Below, piece after piece: positions 7,108 to 14,967 of a stretch of DNA of 17,927 nt (position 1 is the stretch's first letter; each line of letters opens with the position of its first letter). The stretch comes from Coriobacteriaceae bacterium. GTDB taxonomy: Bacteria > Actinomycetota > Coriobacteriia > Coriobacteriales > Eggerthellaceae. The stretch spans positions 9,433 to 27,359 of the forward strand of contig SUUF01000015.1 in the NCBI GenBank assembly GCA_015062635.1. The letters are read 5' to 3'. Position numbers and translations under genes: made by a program. Below the pieces are notes generated by a model. That model had not been told where the DNA came from. It searched no databases and saw only the letters and a program-made list of their open reading frames with translations.

Positions 7108-7125
7108 AATTAGGAATGCCTAATT
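7108..7125. promoter_or_regulatory. DtxR-type palindromic operator in leader of the regulator gene
   Basis: A perfect inverted repeat AATTAGG-AATG-CCTAATT. Its core TTAGG-N4-CCTAA matches the half-sites of DtxR/IdeR operators. It overlaps a -10-like TAGAAT (7105-7110) and lies 20 bp upstream of the GTG of the DtxR-family gene, after an AT-rich stretch. An extra half-site GCCTAA is at 7081-7086. Metal-dependent autoregulation is the natural inference. Confidence 0.65.
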
Positions 7126-7145
7126 GATAATCGGGAGGTTTGAAC

Positions 7146-7529
7146 GTGTCGGTGTTGACGAAATCGAGCGAGGATTACCTGGAAGCCATCTACGAGTTGG
7201 CGGGTTCCGAGAATAAACCGGTGCGTTCCGTCGATATCGCCGACAAGCTGGGCGTGTCGCGCCCGAGCGTGAACAACGCGCTGAATATCTTGAAGAAAGA
7301 GCAGATGGTCGTTCAGGAGCCGTACGGGGCCATCTCGTTGACCTGCCAGGGTCAGCTGTATGGTCAAAGCATCTACGGCCGCCATATGACGCTGTTCAAC
7401 TTCCTCCACCTCGTGCTGGGCGTCGACCCCGAAACCGCCGAGGAAGAGGCATGTGAAATCGAACATACCGTCAGCGAGGACACCATTCGCCGCTGGCGGG
7501 AGTTCACCGACAAGCAGCTTGCCGGGTAG
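7146..7529 (+). CDS. Metal-dependent transcriptional regulator, DtxR/MntR family
   Basis: 127-aa repressor that binds DNA when loaded with Fe(II) or Mn(II). Residues 1-65 are the winged helix, with VDIADKLGVSRPSVNNALN as helix-turn-helix (29-47). Residues 66-127 are the metal-binding dimerisation domain. By comparison with the family, likely metal ligands are D10 and E13 (SEDYLEAIYEL), H80, C103, E106 and H107 (ACEIEH). D10 is as in MntR, while C103 is as in DtxR, so the metal cannot be decided by eye. There is no SH3-like third domain, so this is the short form. The GTG at 7146 is preferred because GGGAGG (7133-7138) lies 7 nt upstream; a TTG at 7140 is too close. Probably represses itself through the palindrome at 7108-7125. 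Confidence 0.9.
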   Translation: MSVLTKSSEDYLEAIYELAGSENKPVRSVDIADKLGVSRPSVNNALNILKKEQMVVQEPYGAISLTCQGQLYGQSIYGRHMTLFNFLHLVLGVDPETAEEEACEIEHTVSEDTIRRWREFTDKQLAG

Positions 7530-7664
7530 CGAGTTCACGCCGATTGCGCATCTCACCCTCCTCGTTTCCAAATAGCGCCTGTTTCACCTGGGCTGAATCA
7601 TTGTTTGACCAGGAGAGCTCGAACGGGTCTGGTACCATTCCATCAGGAGACGAAAGGAATGGTT

Positions 7665-8816
7665 ATGGAGCTTAGAAACCTCGGTTCTACCGGCATCAAG
7701 GTATCCCCCATCGGCCTCGGGTGCATGCGCCTTCCCCTTGAAGGCGGCGCTCAGGGTTACACCAGCTCACGTGGAGCCGATGTCCAAGCGGGCATCGAGC
7801 TCATCCGCCACGCCATCGATTCGGGGGTCAATTACCTCGACACCGCATTTAACTACCTGCATGGTGAAAGCGAGAAGGTCATCGGCAAGGCCTTGGCCGA
7901 CGGGTACCGCGATAAGGTGACCATCGCAACCAAATGCCCTATCTGGATGCTGAAAGAGCCGGGCGACTTCGACTCGCTGCTCGCCAAGCAGATGGGGCGG
8001 CTGAACACCGACCATATCGATGTGTATCTGCTGCATTGCGTGATGCAGGGCGATTGGAAGAACAAGGTGCTGCCCACCGGCGCCGTCGAGTCGTTGCTGC
8101 GTGCGAAGGAGGATGGCCGGGTCGGCGCCATCGGGTTCTCGTTCCATGACACCACCGACTTCTTCAAGGAGGTCGTGGATTACGCCCCCTGGGATATCTG
8201 CCAGCTCCAGTTGAACTATCTCGACCAGGAATTCCAAGGCGGTCTTTCCGCGGCGGCATATGCGGCGTCGAAGGGGATGGGCGTCATCGCGATGGAGCCG
8301 CTGCGTGGCGGCCACCTGGTGAATGTCCCCGACCGGGTGAACGAGGTGTTCTCGCAGGCGAATGCCGAGCGCACCCCCATCGAGTGGGCGTTCGATTTCC
8401 TTTGGAACCGCCCCGAGATCTCGCTCCTGCTTTCGGGTATGACCTACCTCGATCAGATCGACCAGAACATCGAGTATGCCAAGCGCGCCCGCATCGACAT
8501 GCTCACGCAAGAGGAGCTCGCGGTATACGACCGCGCCATCGCGGCGTTCAAGAGCTATGACACCATCCCCTGCACCGGGTGCAACTACTGCAACGGTTGC
8601 CCGGAGGGCGTCACGATTCCCTACAACTTCCAGACCTACAACCAATGGGTGCTCTCGGGCGACATGGACCGGGCGCGGTGGGAGTGGGAGACCACCATCC
8701 CGCTGAACGGCGCCCGTGCCGATGCCTGCACGCAATGCGGCACCTGCAAGGAACGGTGCCCGCAGCACATCGATATTCCCACGGAATTGGAGAAGGTCGC
8801 CGCCTTGTTCGCGTAA
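7665..8816 (+). CDS. Aldo/keto reductase with C-terminal two-cluster ferredoxin-like domain
   Basis: 383-aa oxidoreductase. Residues 1-295 are an aldo/keto reductase barrel opening MELRNLGSTGIKVSPIGLG, with the catalytic tetrad D59 and Y64 (YLDTAFNY), K90 (IATKCP) and H124 (YLLHCV). The C-terminal 90 residues carry two cysteine clusters: C303, C306, C309, C312 (CTGCNYCNGCP) and C355, C358, C361, C365 (CTQCGTCKERCP), each expected to hold a [4Fe-4S] centre. This architecture is known in anaerobes; the substrate is unknown, and the electron donor may be a flavin or ferredoxin rather than NADPH. The ATG at 7665 gives the canonical N-terminus and has AAGGA 6 nt before it; an in-frame ATG at 7659 is possible. 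Monocistronic, closed by the hairpin at 8832-8870. Confidence 0.93.
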   Translation: MELRNLGSTGIKVSPIGLGCMRLPLEGGAQGYTSSRGADVQAGIELIRHAIDSGVNYLDTAFNYLHGESEKVIGKALADGYRDKVTIATKCPIWMLKEPGDFDSLLAKQMGRLNTDHIDVYLLHCVMQGDWKNKVLPTGAVESLLRAKEDGRVGAIGFSFHDTTDFFKEVVDYAPWDICQLQLNYLDQEFQGGLSAAAYAASKGMGVIAMEPLRGGHLVNVPDRVNEVFSQANAERTPIEWAFDFLWNRPEISLLLSGMTYLDQIDQNIEYAKRARIDMLTQEELAVYDRAIAAFKSYDTIPCTGCNYCNGCPEGVTIPYNFQTYNQWVLSGDMDRARWEWETTIPLNGARADACTQCGTCKERCPQHIDIPTELEKVAALFA

Positions 8817-8831
8817 ACGGCCCGATAGAGG

Positions 8832-8870
8832 AAACAACCCCGGTGGCTCAGGCGGCTACCGGGGTTGTTT
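8832..8870. terminator. Strong hairpin terminator between convergent genes
   Basis: A perfect 13-bp stem, AAACAACCCCGGT (8832-8844) with ACCGGGGTTGTTT (8858-8870), and a 13-nt loop. The stem is GC-rich inside and A/T at the ends, so it can end transcripts from both the reductase (plus) and the gene at 8898-9380 (minus). Confidence 0.85.
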
Positions 8871-8897
8871 GCGTATACGGTAAAGGGGCGTGCGGGG

Positions 8898-9380
8898 TTA
8901 CACGAGCCACGCGCCGCTGAACTGGTTGAGGACGGCGGAAAGTCCTGCGCCGATGGCGATGACGCCGAGGACGACTGCCGTGATGATGAACTGCCGTTTT
9001 TCCTTCTCGGGATCTTCGACGGCGTTCTTGTCGATGACCGGCAAGCCTCGTTTCTGCTCGATCATATGCCCTAAAACCTCTTCGATGCGGTCGCGGATCT
9101 CGACCTCGAGGCGTTCCTGCGTCTCGACGCTCTTGCAATGGAAGTTGATGCGCGTATGACCATTTTCGAGCGGCGTTCCCGAAAGGTGCACCGATGCGCG
9201 ATGCGTGCTTGCCACGAAGCTATACGAGCGAATGATGTCGATGGTGAACGTTTCGTCGTTTACGTAATCGGCCACCATGTTGAACAGGTTGTTCTGACGG
9301 ATGAAATAGCTTCTTAGCAGTTCATAAGTGCCTTGGAGGTCTTCGTCGACCTCGATGGGCGACAGGTCGTATTCTGCCAT
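8898..9380 (-). CDS. Conserved-looking tail-anchored protein of unknown function
   Basis: A 160-aa protein I do not recognise. Residues 1-128 are soluble and mixed alpha/beta in pattern, with an N-terminal acidic segment, a central beta-rich part (FTIDIIRSYSFVAST, ASVHLSG, TRINFHCK) and a charged helix (ETQERLEVEIRDRIEEVLGHMIEQKRG, about 86-112). Residues 131-153 are one hydrophobic segment (FIITAVVLGVIAIGAGLSAVL), followed by 7 residues, so it is probably tail-anchored with its bulk in the cytoplasm. The ATG at 9380 is preceded by AAGGA at a 7-nt spacing, supporting translation. Codon use looks like its neighbours. It lies 57 bp downstream of the cupin gene in the same direction and could be co-transcribed with it. 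No function assigned. Confidence 0.8.
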   Translation of the reverse strand: MAEYDLSPIEVDEDLQGTYELLRSYFIRQNNLFNMVADYVNDETFTIDIIRSYSFVASTHRASVHLSGTPLENGHTRINFHCKSVETQERLEVEIRDRIEEVLGHMIEQKRGLPVIDKNAVEDPEKEKRQFIITAVVLGVIAIGAGLSAVLNQFSGAWLV

Positions 9381-9401
9381 CGGTTGTCCTTATCGATTGG
9401 T

Positions 9402-9420
9402 ATGGCGGACACGCCGCCAT
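9402..9420 (-). terminator. Short hairpin between cupin and tail-anchored protein genes
   Basis: ATGGCGG (9402-9408) pairs with CCGCCAT (9414-9420) around a 5-nt loop. There is no U-tract on either strand, so it is at best a weak terminator or a processing site. Confidence 0.25.
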
Positions 9421-9437
9421 GGTGTTGGCTTGGCGTG

Positions 9438-9788
9438 CTACAGCGTTTTCGCAATGAGGGCGATGAACTCGATGTCCTCGTCGCCATCGTTGATGATGCA
9501 ATGCCAACCGCCGTCTTCGCATTTGAAGACATCGCCCGGCTTGCAATCGACGATGGTGCCGTTGTCGTTGTATTTGCCCTCGCCCTTCAGGATGTAATAG
9601 AACTCGTAGTCGCCCACGTGCTGGTGATACCCCATGCGGGTGCCCGGCTTCACGGTTATCTTGCCAAACATGTTGATGCCGGCGCCCAGCGACTCGTCGT
9701 CGGCAAACTTGTCGCGCAGGTAGATGCCCTCGCCACCGGTGAGTGCGGCTTCGACTTCAGCGACTTCGCGATTCAGAAAAGCGGTCAT
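9438..9788 (-). CDS. Small cupin-domain protein
   Basis: 116-aa single-domain cupin (double-stranded beta-helix). Motif 1 is GYHQHVGDYEFYYILKGEG, giving the metal-ligand pattern HxH...E. Motif 2 is PGDVFKCEDGGWHCIIN, giving the later histidine. A mononuclear metal site is therefore likely. The ATG at 9788 has AGGAGA just upstream; the frame extends further back through the tRNA terminator, so longer starts are improbable. Substrate or enzyme activity cannot be told from sequence; many such small cupins are isomerases, dioxygenases or sugar-binding proteins. Its own promoter was not identified. Confidence 0.9.
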   Translation of the reverse strand: MTAFLNREVAEVEAALTGGEGIYLRDKFADDESLGAGINMFGKITVKPGTRMGYHQHVGDYEFYYILKGEGKYNDNGTIVDCKPGDVFKCEDGGWHCIINDGDEDIEFIALIAKTL

Positions 9789-9901
9789 GGTTGTTCTCCT
9801 TTCGTTTTCAGCATGGTAACACGCTTCGATGGGTTTCACCTTGGCAAACCCCGCGCCCCTCATTCCGCGTGAATGTCCCGCATGTTGTCCCGCAACGAGA
9901 A

Positions 9902-9930
9902 CAGGCCAGCCGAAAGATTTGGCTGGCCTG
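9902..9930 (-). terminator. Intrinsic terminator of tRNA-Arg
   Basis: Perfect 10-bp stem CAGGCCAGCC (9902-9911) and GGCTGGCCTG (9921-9930) with a 9-nt loop, starting 9 nt beyond the tRNA 3' end. It is followed on the minus strand by TTCTCGTT, a weak U-rich tail. It separates the tRNA from the cupin gene. Confidence 0.8.
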
Positions 9931-9938
9931 CGAGTTCG

Positions 9939-10014
9939 TGGTGCCCCCGGGCCGATTCGAACGGCCGACACCCGCTTTAGGAGAGCGGTGCTCTGTCCCC
10001 TGAGCTACGGAGGC
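9939..10014 (-). tRNA. tRNA-Arg, anticodon CCT
   Basis: A 76-nt cloverleaf on the minus strand. The acceptor stem GCCTCCG pairs with CGGGGGC (one T-G pair). The D-arm is GCTC/GAGC. The anticodon stem CCGCT/AGCGG holds loop CTCCTAA, so the anticodon is CCT, reading AGG. The T-arm is GGCCG/CGGCC with TTCGAAT. The discriminator A and CCA end are encoded. It lies 26 nt after the pknB stop codon, in the same direction. Confidence 0.96.
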
Positions 10015-10023
10015 GTGGGTGCT

Positions 10024-10032
10024 ATTCTAGCA
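10024..10032 (-). promoter_or_regulatory. Putative extended -10 promoter of tRNA-Arg
   Basis: On the minus strand TGC-TAGAAT is an extended -10 box 9 bp before the tRNA 5' end. No good -35 is visible in the pknB 3' end. The same bases form a small 6-bp inverted repeat (10019-10033) that could weakly attenuate pknB readthrough. Confidence 0.45.
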
Positions 10033-10040
10033 CGTGCGCG

Positions 10041-12134
10041 TTACTTATCGTCTTCTTCCTCGTCATCGTCATTGCTCGAGTTCGAGTTGTCAGACGACGC
10101 GCTTGACGAAGCCGAAGAGCTCGACGACGGTGTGGGTGCCGCTTCCTTCGCGGTGATGTTGATGGTCGCCCCCTCGCGTGCCTCGCCCGAGGTGCTCTGG
10201 CTCGTCACGACGGCATCGCCAGAATACGAGCTCGTCTCGCTCACTTCGAAGCCGGCGTTTTGCAAGATGGCCCGCGCATCCGAAACCGTGTAGCCCACGA
10301 CATCGGGCACATCGACCATCTTCTCGCCCAAGCTCACGCAAATGGTGATCGTCGTGCCCTTCTTCTGCTTCGTGTCGCCTGCGGGGTCTTGCCAGACAAC
10401 CAGGCCTTCATCCACATCTTCGGAATAATCCTCGACGATGCTCACCTCGAACCCGGCATTCTCGAGATTCGTGTAGGCGGTGTCTTGCGTTTGCCCGGTA
10501 ACCCAGGGAACGGTCTTGGTGTTCTGACCCTTCGACAGGATGTACGTGACCTCGGTGCCCTTGTCGACCTTTTCACCCGCCGCAGGTTCGCTGCGGATGA
10601 CCAGGCCCTTATCGACGGTATCGGAGTATTCCGCCTTCCCCGCCTTCGCGGTGAGGCCGACTTCGGAAAGCGTTTGCGTGGCCGAGCTTTCATCGATGCC
10701 CGCTATGTCAGGCACCTTCACCTGCTCTTTGCCCTTCGAGATGGTCAACGCGATGCGCGTGCCCTTTTCCGCCGATTCACCGGCTGCCGGGTCGGTCGAG
10801 ATCACCATGCCCGCTCCAACGGTATCGGAATACACCTCGGTGGTCTTGCCGACGGAATAACCGACGTCGGTAAGATCGCTGGTCGCCTGTTCGAGCGTCT
10901 TGCCCGTCACGTCGGGCACGGTGAGCGGCGGTGTGCTCAGCATCGTCCACGCGGCATAGCCGGCTGCGGCGAGCAAGGCGATGACCAGCAGCACGATGGC
11001 CACGGTCTTTCCCTTGCCGCGCTTCGGTTCCGGCTGCGGTATCTCGCGATACACGTTTGCCGGGCCCTGTTGCGGCATCATGCCGGTTTGGCCGTTCCAG
11101 CCCTGCGGGCCGGCGGCGCCCATTCCGGTAGCCGGCGGCATCACCTGCGTCTGCGTGGAGGGAATCTGGTTCGCCAGCATTTGCGTGCGCTGGTTCGCAT
11201 TGGGGTTCATCTGGCGGGTCACGTCGTTGGAGCCCGCTGCGGCAGCGCCGGCGGCTCCTGCAACCGCACCCGCCATGATGGCCGCGGCTGCGGCGGTCCC
11301 GCGCGCGCGTCCGGCCAGGTAGTCGTTCAGCACACGGCGCATGTCGAGTGCCGTGGGGAAACGCTTGATCGGGTCTTTCTCCATCGCGCGCAACACGATG
11401 GCCTCGAGAACCGGGTCGACATTGGGGAAAATCTCATGCAGGGGCTTTGGCTGCTCGTTCACCTGCTTCATCGCGACGCTCACGGCGTCGGGGCCATCGA
11501 ACGGCAACTGCCCGGTGATGGCTTCATACATGCATACGCCGAGCGAGTAGATATCGCTTGCGGCGGTGAGTTCCTTGCCCTGCGCCTGTTCAGGCGAGAT
11601 GTAATGCGCCGTGCCCAACACGCTCGACGTCTGCGTCTTCACGGAATTCTTCGCCCGGGCGATGCCGAAGTCCATCATCTTCACGTTGCCGTCGGGCTGC
11701 ACCATGATGTTCTGGGGCTTCACGTCGCGGTGGACGATATCCTGACCATGGGCGACGGAAAGCGCCTGGCACGATTGGCTCGCGATTTCAGCCACCTTGC
11801 GCTGGTTGATGGCACCGCGTTCCTTGATGGCGGTTTTCAAATCGCCGCCACGAACGTATTCCATCACGATGTAATACGTGCCCTCGTCCTGACCCCAGTC
11901 ATAGACGTTGACGATATACGGGCTTTGCAGGTTCGCGGCGCTTGCCGCCTCCTGCCTGAACCGCCGGGTGAAATCCGCATCGGCCGCATACTGCGGCAAC
12001 ATAACCTTTACGGCTACGATACGACCCAGAACGGTATCCTGCGCGCGGTACACTTCCGCCATGCCGCCGATGCCGATGCGCTCGACGATGCGGTACCGCC
12101 CGCTGAAAGTTCTCCCAATCATGTTGCCGGACAC
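10041..12134 (-). CDS. pknB: PASTA-domain serine/threonine protein kinase PknB
   Basis: Membrane receptor kinase that couples cell-wall state to growth and division. 697 aa. The kinase domain is about 14-275: Gly loop GIGGMAEV (21-28), VAIK lysine K43, HRDVKPQN (135-142), DFG (155-157), activation loop with TQTSSVLGT (167-175) and SPEQ (180-183). Then comes a Gly/Ala/Pro/Gln-rich juxtamembrane stretch (280-375), one membrane segment (378-398) and four PASTA repeats (about 403-468, 472-537, 540-604, 606-663), which in the family bind muropeptides or lipid II. It ends with a low-complexity Ser-then-Asp/Glu tail (669-697). The GTG at 12134 is 5 nt after AAGGAG. The 82-bp gap from the RodA-PBP gene may hold an internal promoter, not identified with confidence. 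Confidence 0.97.
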   Translation of the reverse strand: MSGNMIGRTFSGRYRIVERIGIGGMAEVYRAQDTVLGRIVAVKVMLPQYAADADFTRRFRQEAASAANLQSPYIVNVYDWGQDEGTYYIVMEYVRGGDLKTAIKERGAINQRKVAEIASQSCQALSVAHGQDIVHRDVKPQNIMVQPDGNVKMMDFGIARAKNSVKTQTSSVLGTAHYISPEQAQGKELTAASDIYSLGVCMYEAITGQLPFDGPDAVSVAMKQVNEQPKPLHEIFPNVDPVLEAIVLRAMEKDPIKRFPTALDMRRVLNDYLAGRARGTAAAAAIMAGAVAGAAGAAAAGSNDVTRQMNPNANQRTQMLANQIPSTQTQVMPPATGMGAAGPQGWNGQTGMMPQQGPANVYREIPQPEPKRGKGKTVAIVLLVIALLAAAGYAAWTMLSTPPLTVPDVTGKTLEQATSDLTDVGYSVGKTTEVYSDTVGAGMVISTDPAAGESAEKGTRIALTISKGKEQVKVPDIAGIDESSATQTLSEVGLTAKAGKAEYSDTVDKGLVIRSEPAAGEKVDKGTEVTYILSKGQNTKTVPWVTGQTQDTAYTNLENAGFEVSIVEDYSEDVDEGLVVWQDPAGDTKQKKGTTITICVSLGEKMVDVPDVVGYTVSDARAILQNAGFEVSETSSYSGDAVVTSQSTSGEAREGATINITAKEAAPTPSSSSSASSSASSDNSNSSNDDDEEEDDK

Positions 12135-12216
12135 ATGTGCTCCTTAACCTGGTAGATACGTACTGCAGTTAATCGATCGATGTATCTGCCATCAATGAAT
12201 TTATACCACTTCCCGC

Positions 12217-14967
12217 TCATAAATCACCCTGATACTGCAAAGCTGCTTCAATCACCGGACGTGCTGCAAAAGTCGCCTCGCCTTCACCTGCCTGCTCGAG
12301 GACCATGGCGACGACCACGCTGCAGTTATCCGACGGTCCCATGCACACGAACCAGGAATCATCGAGGTCCTTGCCGGTTTCCGCCGTGCCGGTCTTGCCG
12401 GCCAACGTGACGCCGGGAATTTGAGCGCCCGTGGCCGTGCCGTTTTCCACGACGCCCTCCATCACCTTTCGCACGCGTTTCGCCACATCGGCGGAAACCG
12501 CGCGGCTATAGGTGATGGGGCTCGTCTGCTGCGTCTTCTCGCCGTCGGCGTCATAGACGCTGTCGACGAGGTAGGGTTTCATGATCACGCCATCGTTGGC
12601 GATGGCGGCGCCCACCAGCGCCATCTGCAAAACGCTTGCCTGCGGGCCGGCGGGGCTCTTATGTTCGCCCACCGGTTGTCCATCGGCCGCCCAGGCGGTC
12701 TCCCATACCGTCATCTCGGACGGGTCGGGCATCAAGCTCGTGGCGAGTTCGACATCGAAGTCGAGCGTCTGGTTGAAACCGAAGTTCTGAGCGGTGGTGA
12801 CCAGGGCGTTGGCTCCGAGTTTCTTGCCGACCTGCCCGAATACGGTGTTCGAGCTCACCTCCATCGCCCGCGCGAGCGTGATGGTTCCATAGTTGTGGCC
12901 GTCGAAGTTCGTCACCTTCCCATTGCCGATGGTGATGGAGCCGGGCGACTTGAATTTCGTGTTCTCGCGCGCGATGTCGTTCTCGAATGCGCTGGCGAGC
13001 GTGACGGTCTTGAAGGTCGAACCCGGTGCGTACAACGATTGCGTTGCACGGTTCACCAGGGAGTCTCCGCTATTGGAGTCGAGAAGCGTCTCCACGTCGG
13101 CGGCGGCGTAGGTCGGGTTGCTCGCCATCGCCAAAACCGCGCCGGTGCGCGGGTCGAGCACGACGCAGGCGCCGTTGTAGTCGCCGAGCGCGTCTTGCGC
13201 CGCCTGCTGCAAGCCCGAATCGATGGTCAGGCGAATGTCGTTTCCACGCGTGCCCTTGCCCGAGAGGTCGTCGACGACATCGGTCCAACTCGCATGCACG
13301 CGGGTTCCCTGGAGCACGTCGTTGTAACGGCGCTCAAGGCCCGCCGTGCCAAACTGGACACTAGAGTATCCAACAATATGGCTTGCAAGCGTTCCCGCGG
13401 GGTACTCGCGGTCGTATTTCCCCGTCTCCTCGTTGTAAACGCTTTGCGCGAGCACCGTGCCATCGTTCGTGTAGATAACGCCGCGTTCGCTTTCCTGCGC
13501 ATGCGCGATGGTGTGGTTGTTGTTGGGCATCGCCTTGTAGGTGTCGGCCTGCACGAGCATGATGACCGTGAGGTTGGCGATGAGTATGGCGAACAGCACG
13601 CTGAACAGCACCATCATATGGGTGAGGCGCCGCCCGAGCGCCACGCGCCCGAGCTCGCTCATGCCGGCGACGATGCCGGTGGTTCCCTGTGTGAGCTCGG
13701 TGTGGATGCCGGTCGCCTCGTCCCCGCAGCGCGCGAGCAAGCCCACGGCGATGAAACTCGAGAGCAACGAGGAACCGCCCTGGCTGATGAAGGGGAGCGT
13801 GAGACCGGTGAGCGGGATGAGCCGCGTGACACCTCCGACGATGATGAAGGCCTGCAGCACGATGATACTGGTAAGACCCACGGCGATGAGTGCTGAAACG
13901 TCGCTTTTCGCCCGGGCGGCGATGACCATGCCGCGCACCGCGAACATCACGAACAGCAAGAGCACGCCCACCGCGCCGAGCAAGCCGAGCTCTTCGGCGA
14001 TGGCGCTGAAGATGAAGTCGCTCTCGACGATGGGTATCTGCTCGGCCATTCCCTTGCCCACGCCCACGCCGATCATGCCGCCATCAGCCATGCTATACAG
14101 GCTCTGCACCAGCTGATATCCGCTTCCTGTGGGGTCGGCGAAGGGGTTAAGCCAGGTGTCGATGCGCACCTGGACGTGGCTGTACAGCAAGAATGCCGCC
14201 GTGCCGCCAACTGCCGCCAGCAGGAATCCGATGACGACATAACTCGCCTTGCCGGTGGCCACATAGAGCATCGCGAGGAACACCAGGAACACGACGAGCG
14301 CCGAGCCGAGGTCTTTCTCGAAGATGACGATGACCATGCTGATGCCCCACATCAACAGCAAGGGCAGCAACGTGCGCAGGTCGGGAAGGCGCAGCGGCCC
14401 CAACCGCAGCGTGAACACCGAGAGCATCTCGCGGTTTTGCGCAAGGTAGGCCGCGAGGAACAGCACGATGAATATCTTCGCGAGTTCGCCGGGTTGGAAA
14501 CTGAAACCGCCGACGGAAAGCCAGATGCGGCTTCCGTAGATTTCGGTGCCCACGACCGGCAGCATCGGGCTGAGCAGCAGCACCACGCCGATGACGATGA
14601 GCGTGTACTTGTAATTCGATACCTTGTCGATCTTCTGGAGGAAGATGAGCACGGCGACCATGCACGCAATGCCCAAGAACAGCCAAGCAACCTGACGTAC
14701 TGCCAGGTCGGGCGCGAGTCGGGTCACGTAGGCGATGCCGATTCCCGACAGCGCGAAGGTAATGGGCAGAATGGCCGGGTCGGTGTTTTCGGCGAACCGG
14801 CGCATGGCGAGGTGAGCGCCGACGAAAGCGGCGAAGATGCCGATGGGCACGCCGAGCGTGTTAACGGAAAGCTCGCCGCCGTTAACCACGACGAGCGACC
14901 CGAACAGGAGTATGACGATGGGAGCCGCGATGATGAGCAGCAGCAATTCCATGTTACGCCGCGTCAT
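12217..14967 (-). CDS. rodA-pbpA: RodA/FtsW-type glycosyltransferase fused to class B penicillin-binding protein
   Basis: 916-aa membrane enzyme that should both polymerise lipid II and cross-link the glycan. Residues 1-412 are a SEDS polymerase with many membrane segments. Marks are GSRIWLSVGGFSFQPGELAKI (145-165), FEKDLGSA with the expected catalytic D219, SDFIFSAIAEELGLLG (316-331) and TGLTLPFISQGGSSLL (387-402). A linker of about 36 residues leads to the membrane anchor (about 449-472) and the transpeptidase, with STFK (650-653, catalytic S650), SSN (705-707) and KTGTAE (858-863). In mycobacteria these are two neighbouring genes, rodA and pbpA. The ATG at 14967 is chosen because GGGGGTGG precedes it and it gives the normal SEDS start; the longer frame from 15102 would overlap pstP. 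No frameshift seen. Confidence 0.95.
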   Translation of the reverse strand: MTRRNMELLLLIIAAPIVILLFGSLVVVNGGELSVNTLGVPIGIFAAFVGAHLAMRRFAENTDPAILPITFALSGIGIAYVTRLAPDLAVRQVAWLFLGIACMVAVLIFLQKIDKVSNYKYTLIVIGVVLLLSPMLPVVGTEIYGSRIWLSVGGFSFQPGELAKIFIVLFLAAYLAQNREMLSVFTLRLGPLRLPDLRTLLPLLLMWGISMVIVIFEKDLGSALVVFLVFLAMLYVATGKASYVVIGFLLAAVGGTAAFLLYSHVQVRIDTWLNPFADPTGSGYQLVQSLYSMADGGMIGVGVGKGMAEQIPIVESDFIFSAIAEELGLLGAVGVLLLFVMFAVRGMVIAARAKSDVSALIAVGLTSIIVLQAFIIVGGVTRLIPLTGLTLPFISQGGSSLLSSFIAVGLLARCGDEATGIHTELTQGTTGIVAGMSELGRVALGRRLTHMMVLFSVLFAILIANLTVIMLVQADTYKAMPNNNHTIAHAQESERGVIYTNDGTVLAQSVYNEETGKYDREYPAGTLASHIVGYSSVQFGTAGLERRYNDVLQGTRVHASWTDVVDDLSGKGTRGNDIRLTIDSGLQQAAQDALGDYNGACVVLDPRTGAVLAMASNPTYAAADVETLLDSNSGDSLVNRATQSLYAPGSTFKTVTLASAFENDIARENTKFKSPGSITIGNGKVTNFDGHNYGTITLARAMEVSSNTVFGQVGKKLGANALVTTAQNFGFNQTLDFDVELATSLMPDPSEMTVWETAWAADGQPVGEHKSPAGPQASVLQMALVGAAIANDGVIMKPYLVDSVYDADGEKTQQTSPITYSRAVSADVAKRVRKVMEGVVENGTATGAQIPGVTLAGKTGTAETGKDLDDSWFVCMGPSDNCSVVVAMVLEQAGEGEATFAARPVIEAALQYQGDL

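Noticed and set aside
10260..12155. Plus-strand open frame (631 codons) opposite pknB
   Set aside because: Rich in His, Arg and Gly without domains; mirrors the codon pattern of the intact kinase gene on the other strand.
12173..12182. ATCGATCGAT palindrome upstream of pknB
   Set aside because: A simple tandem ATCG repeat of 10 bp; too short and low-complexity to call an operator.
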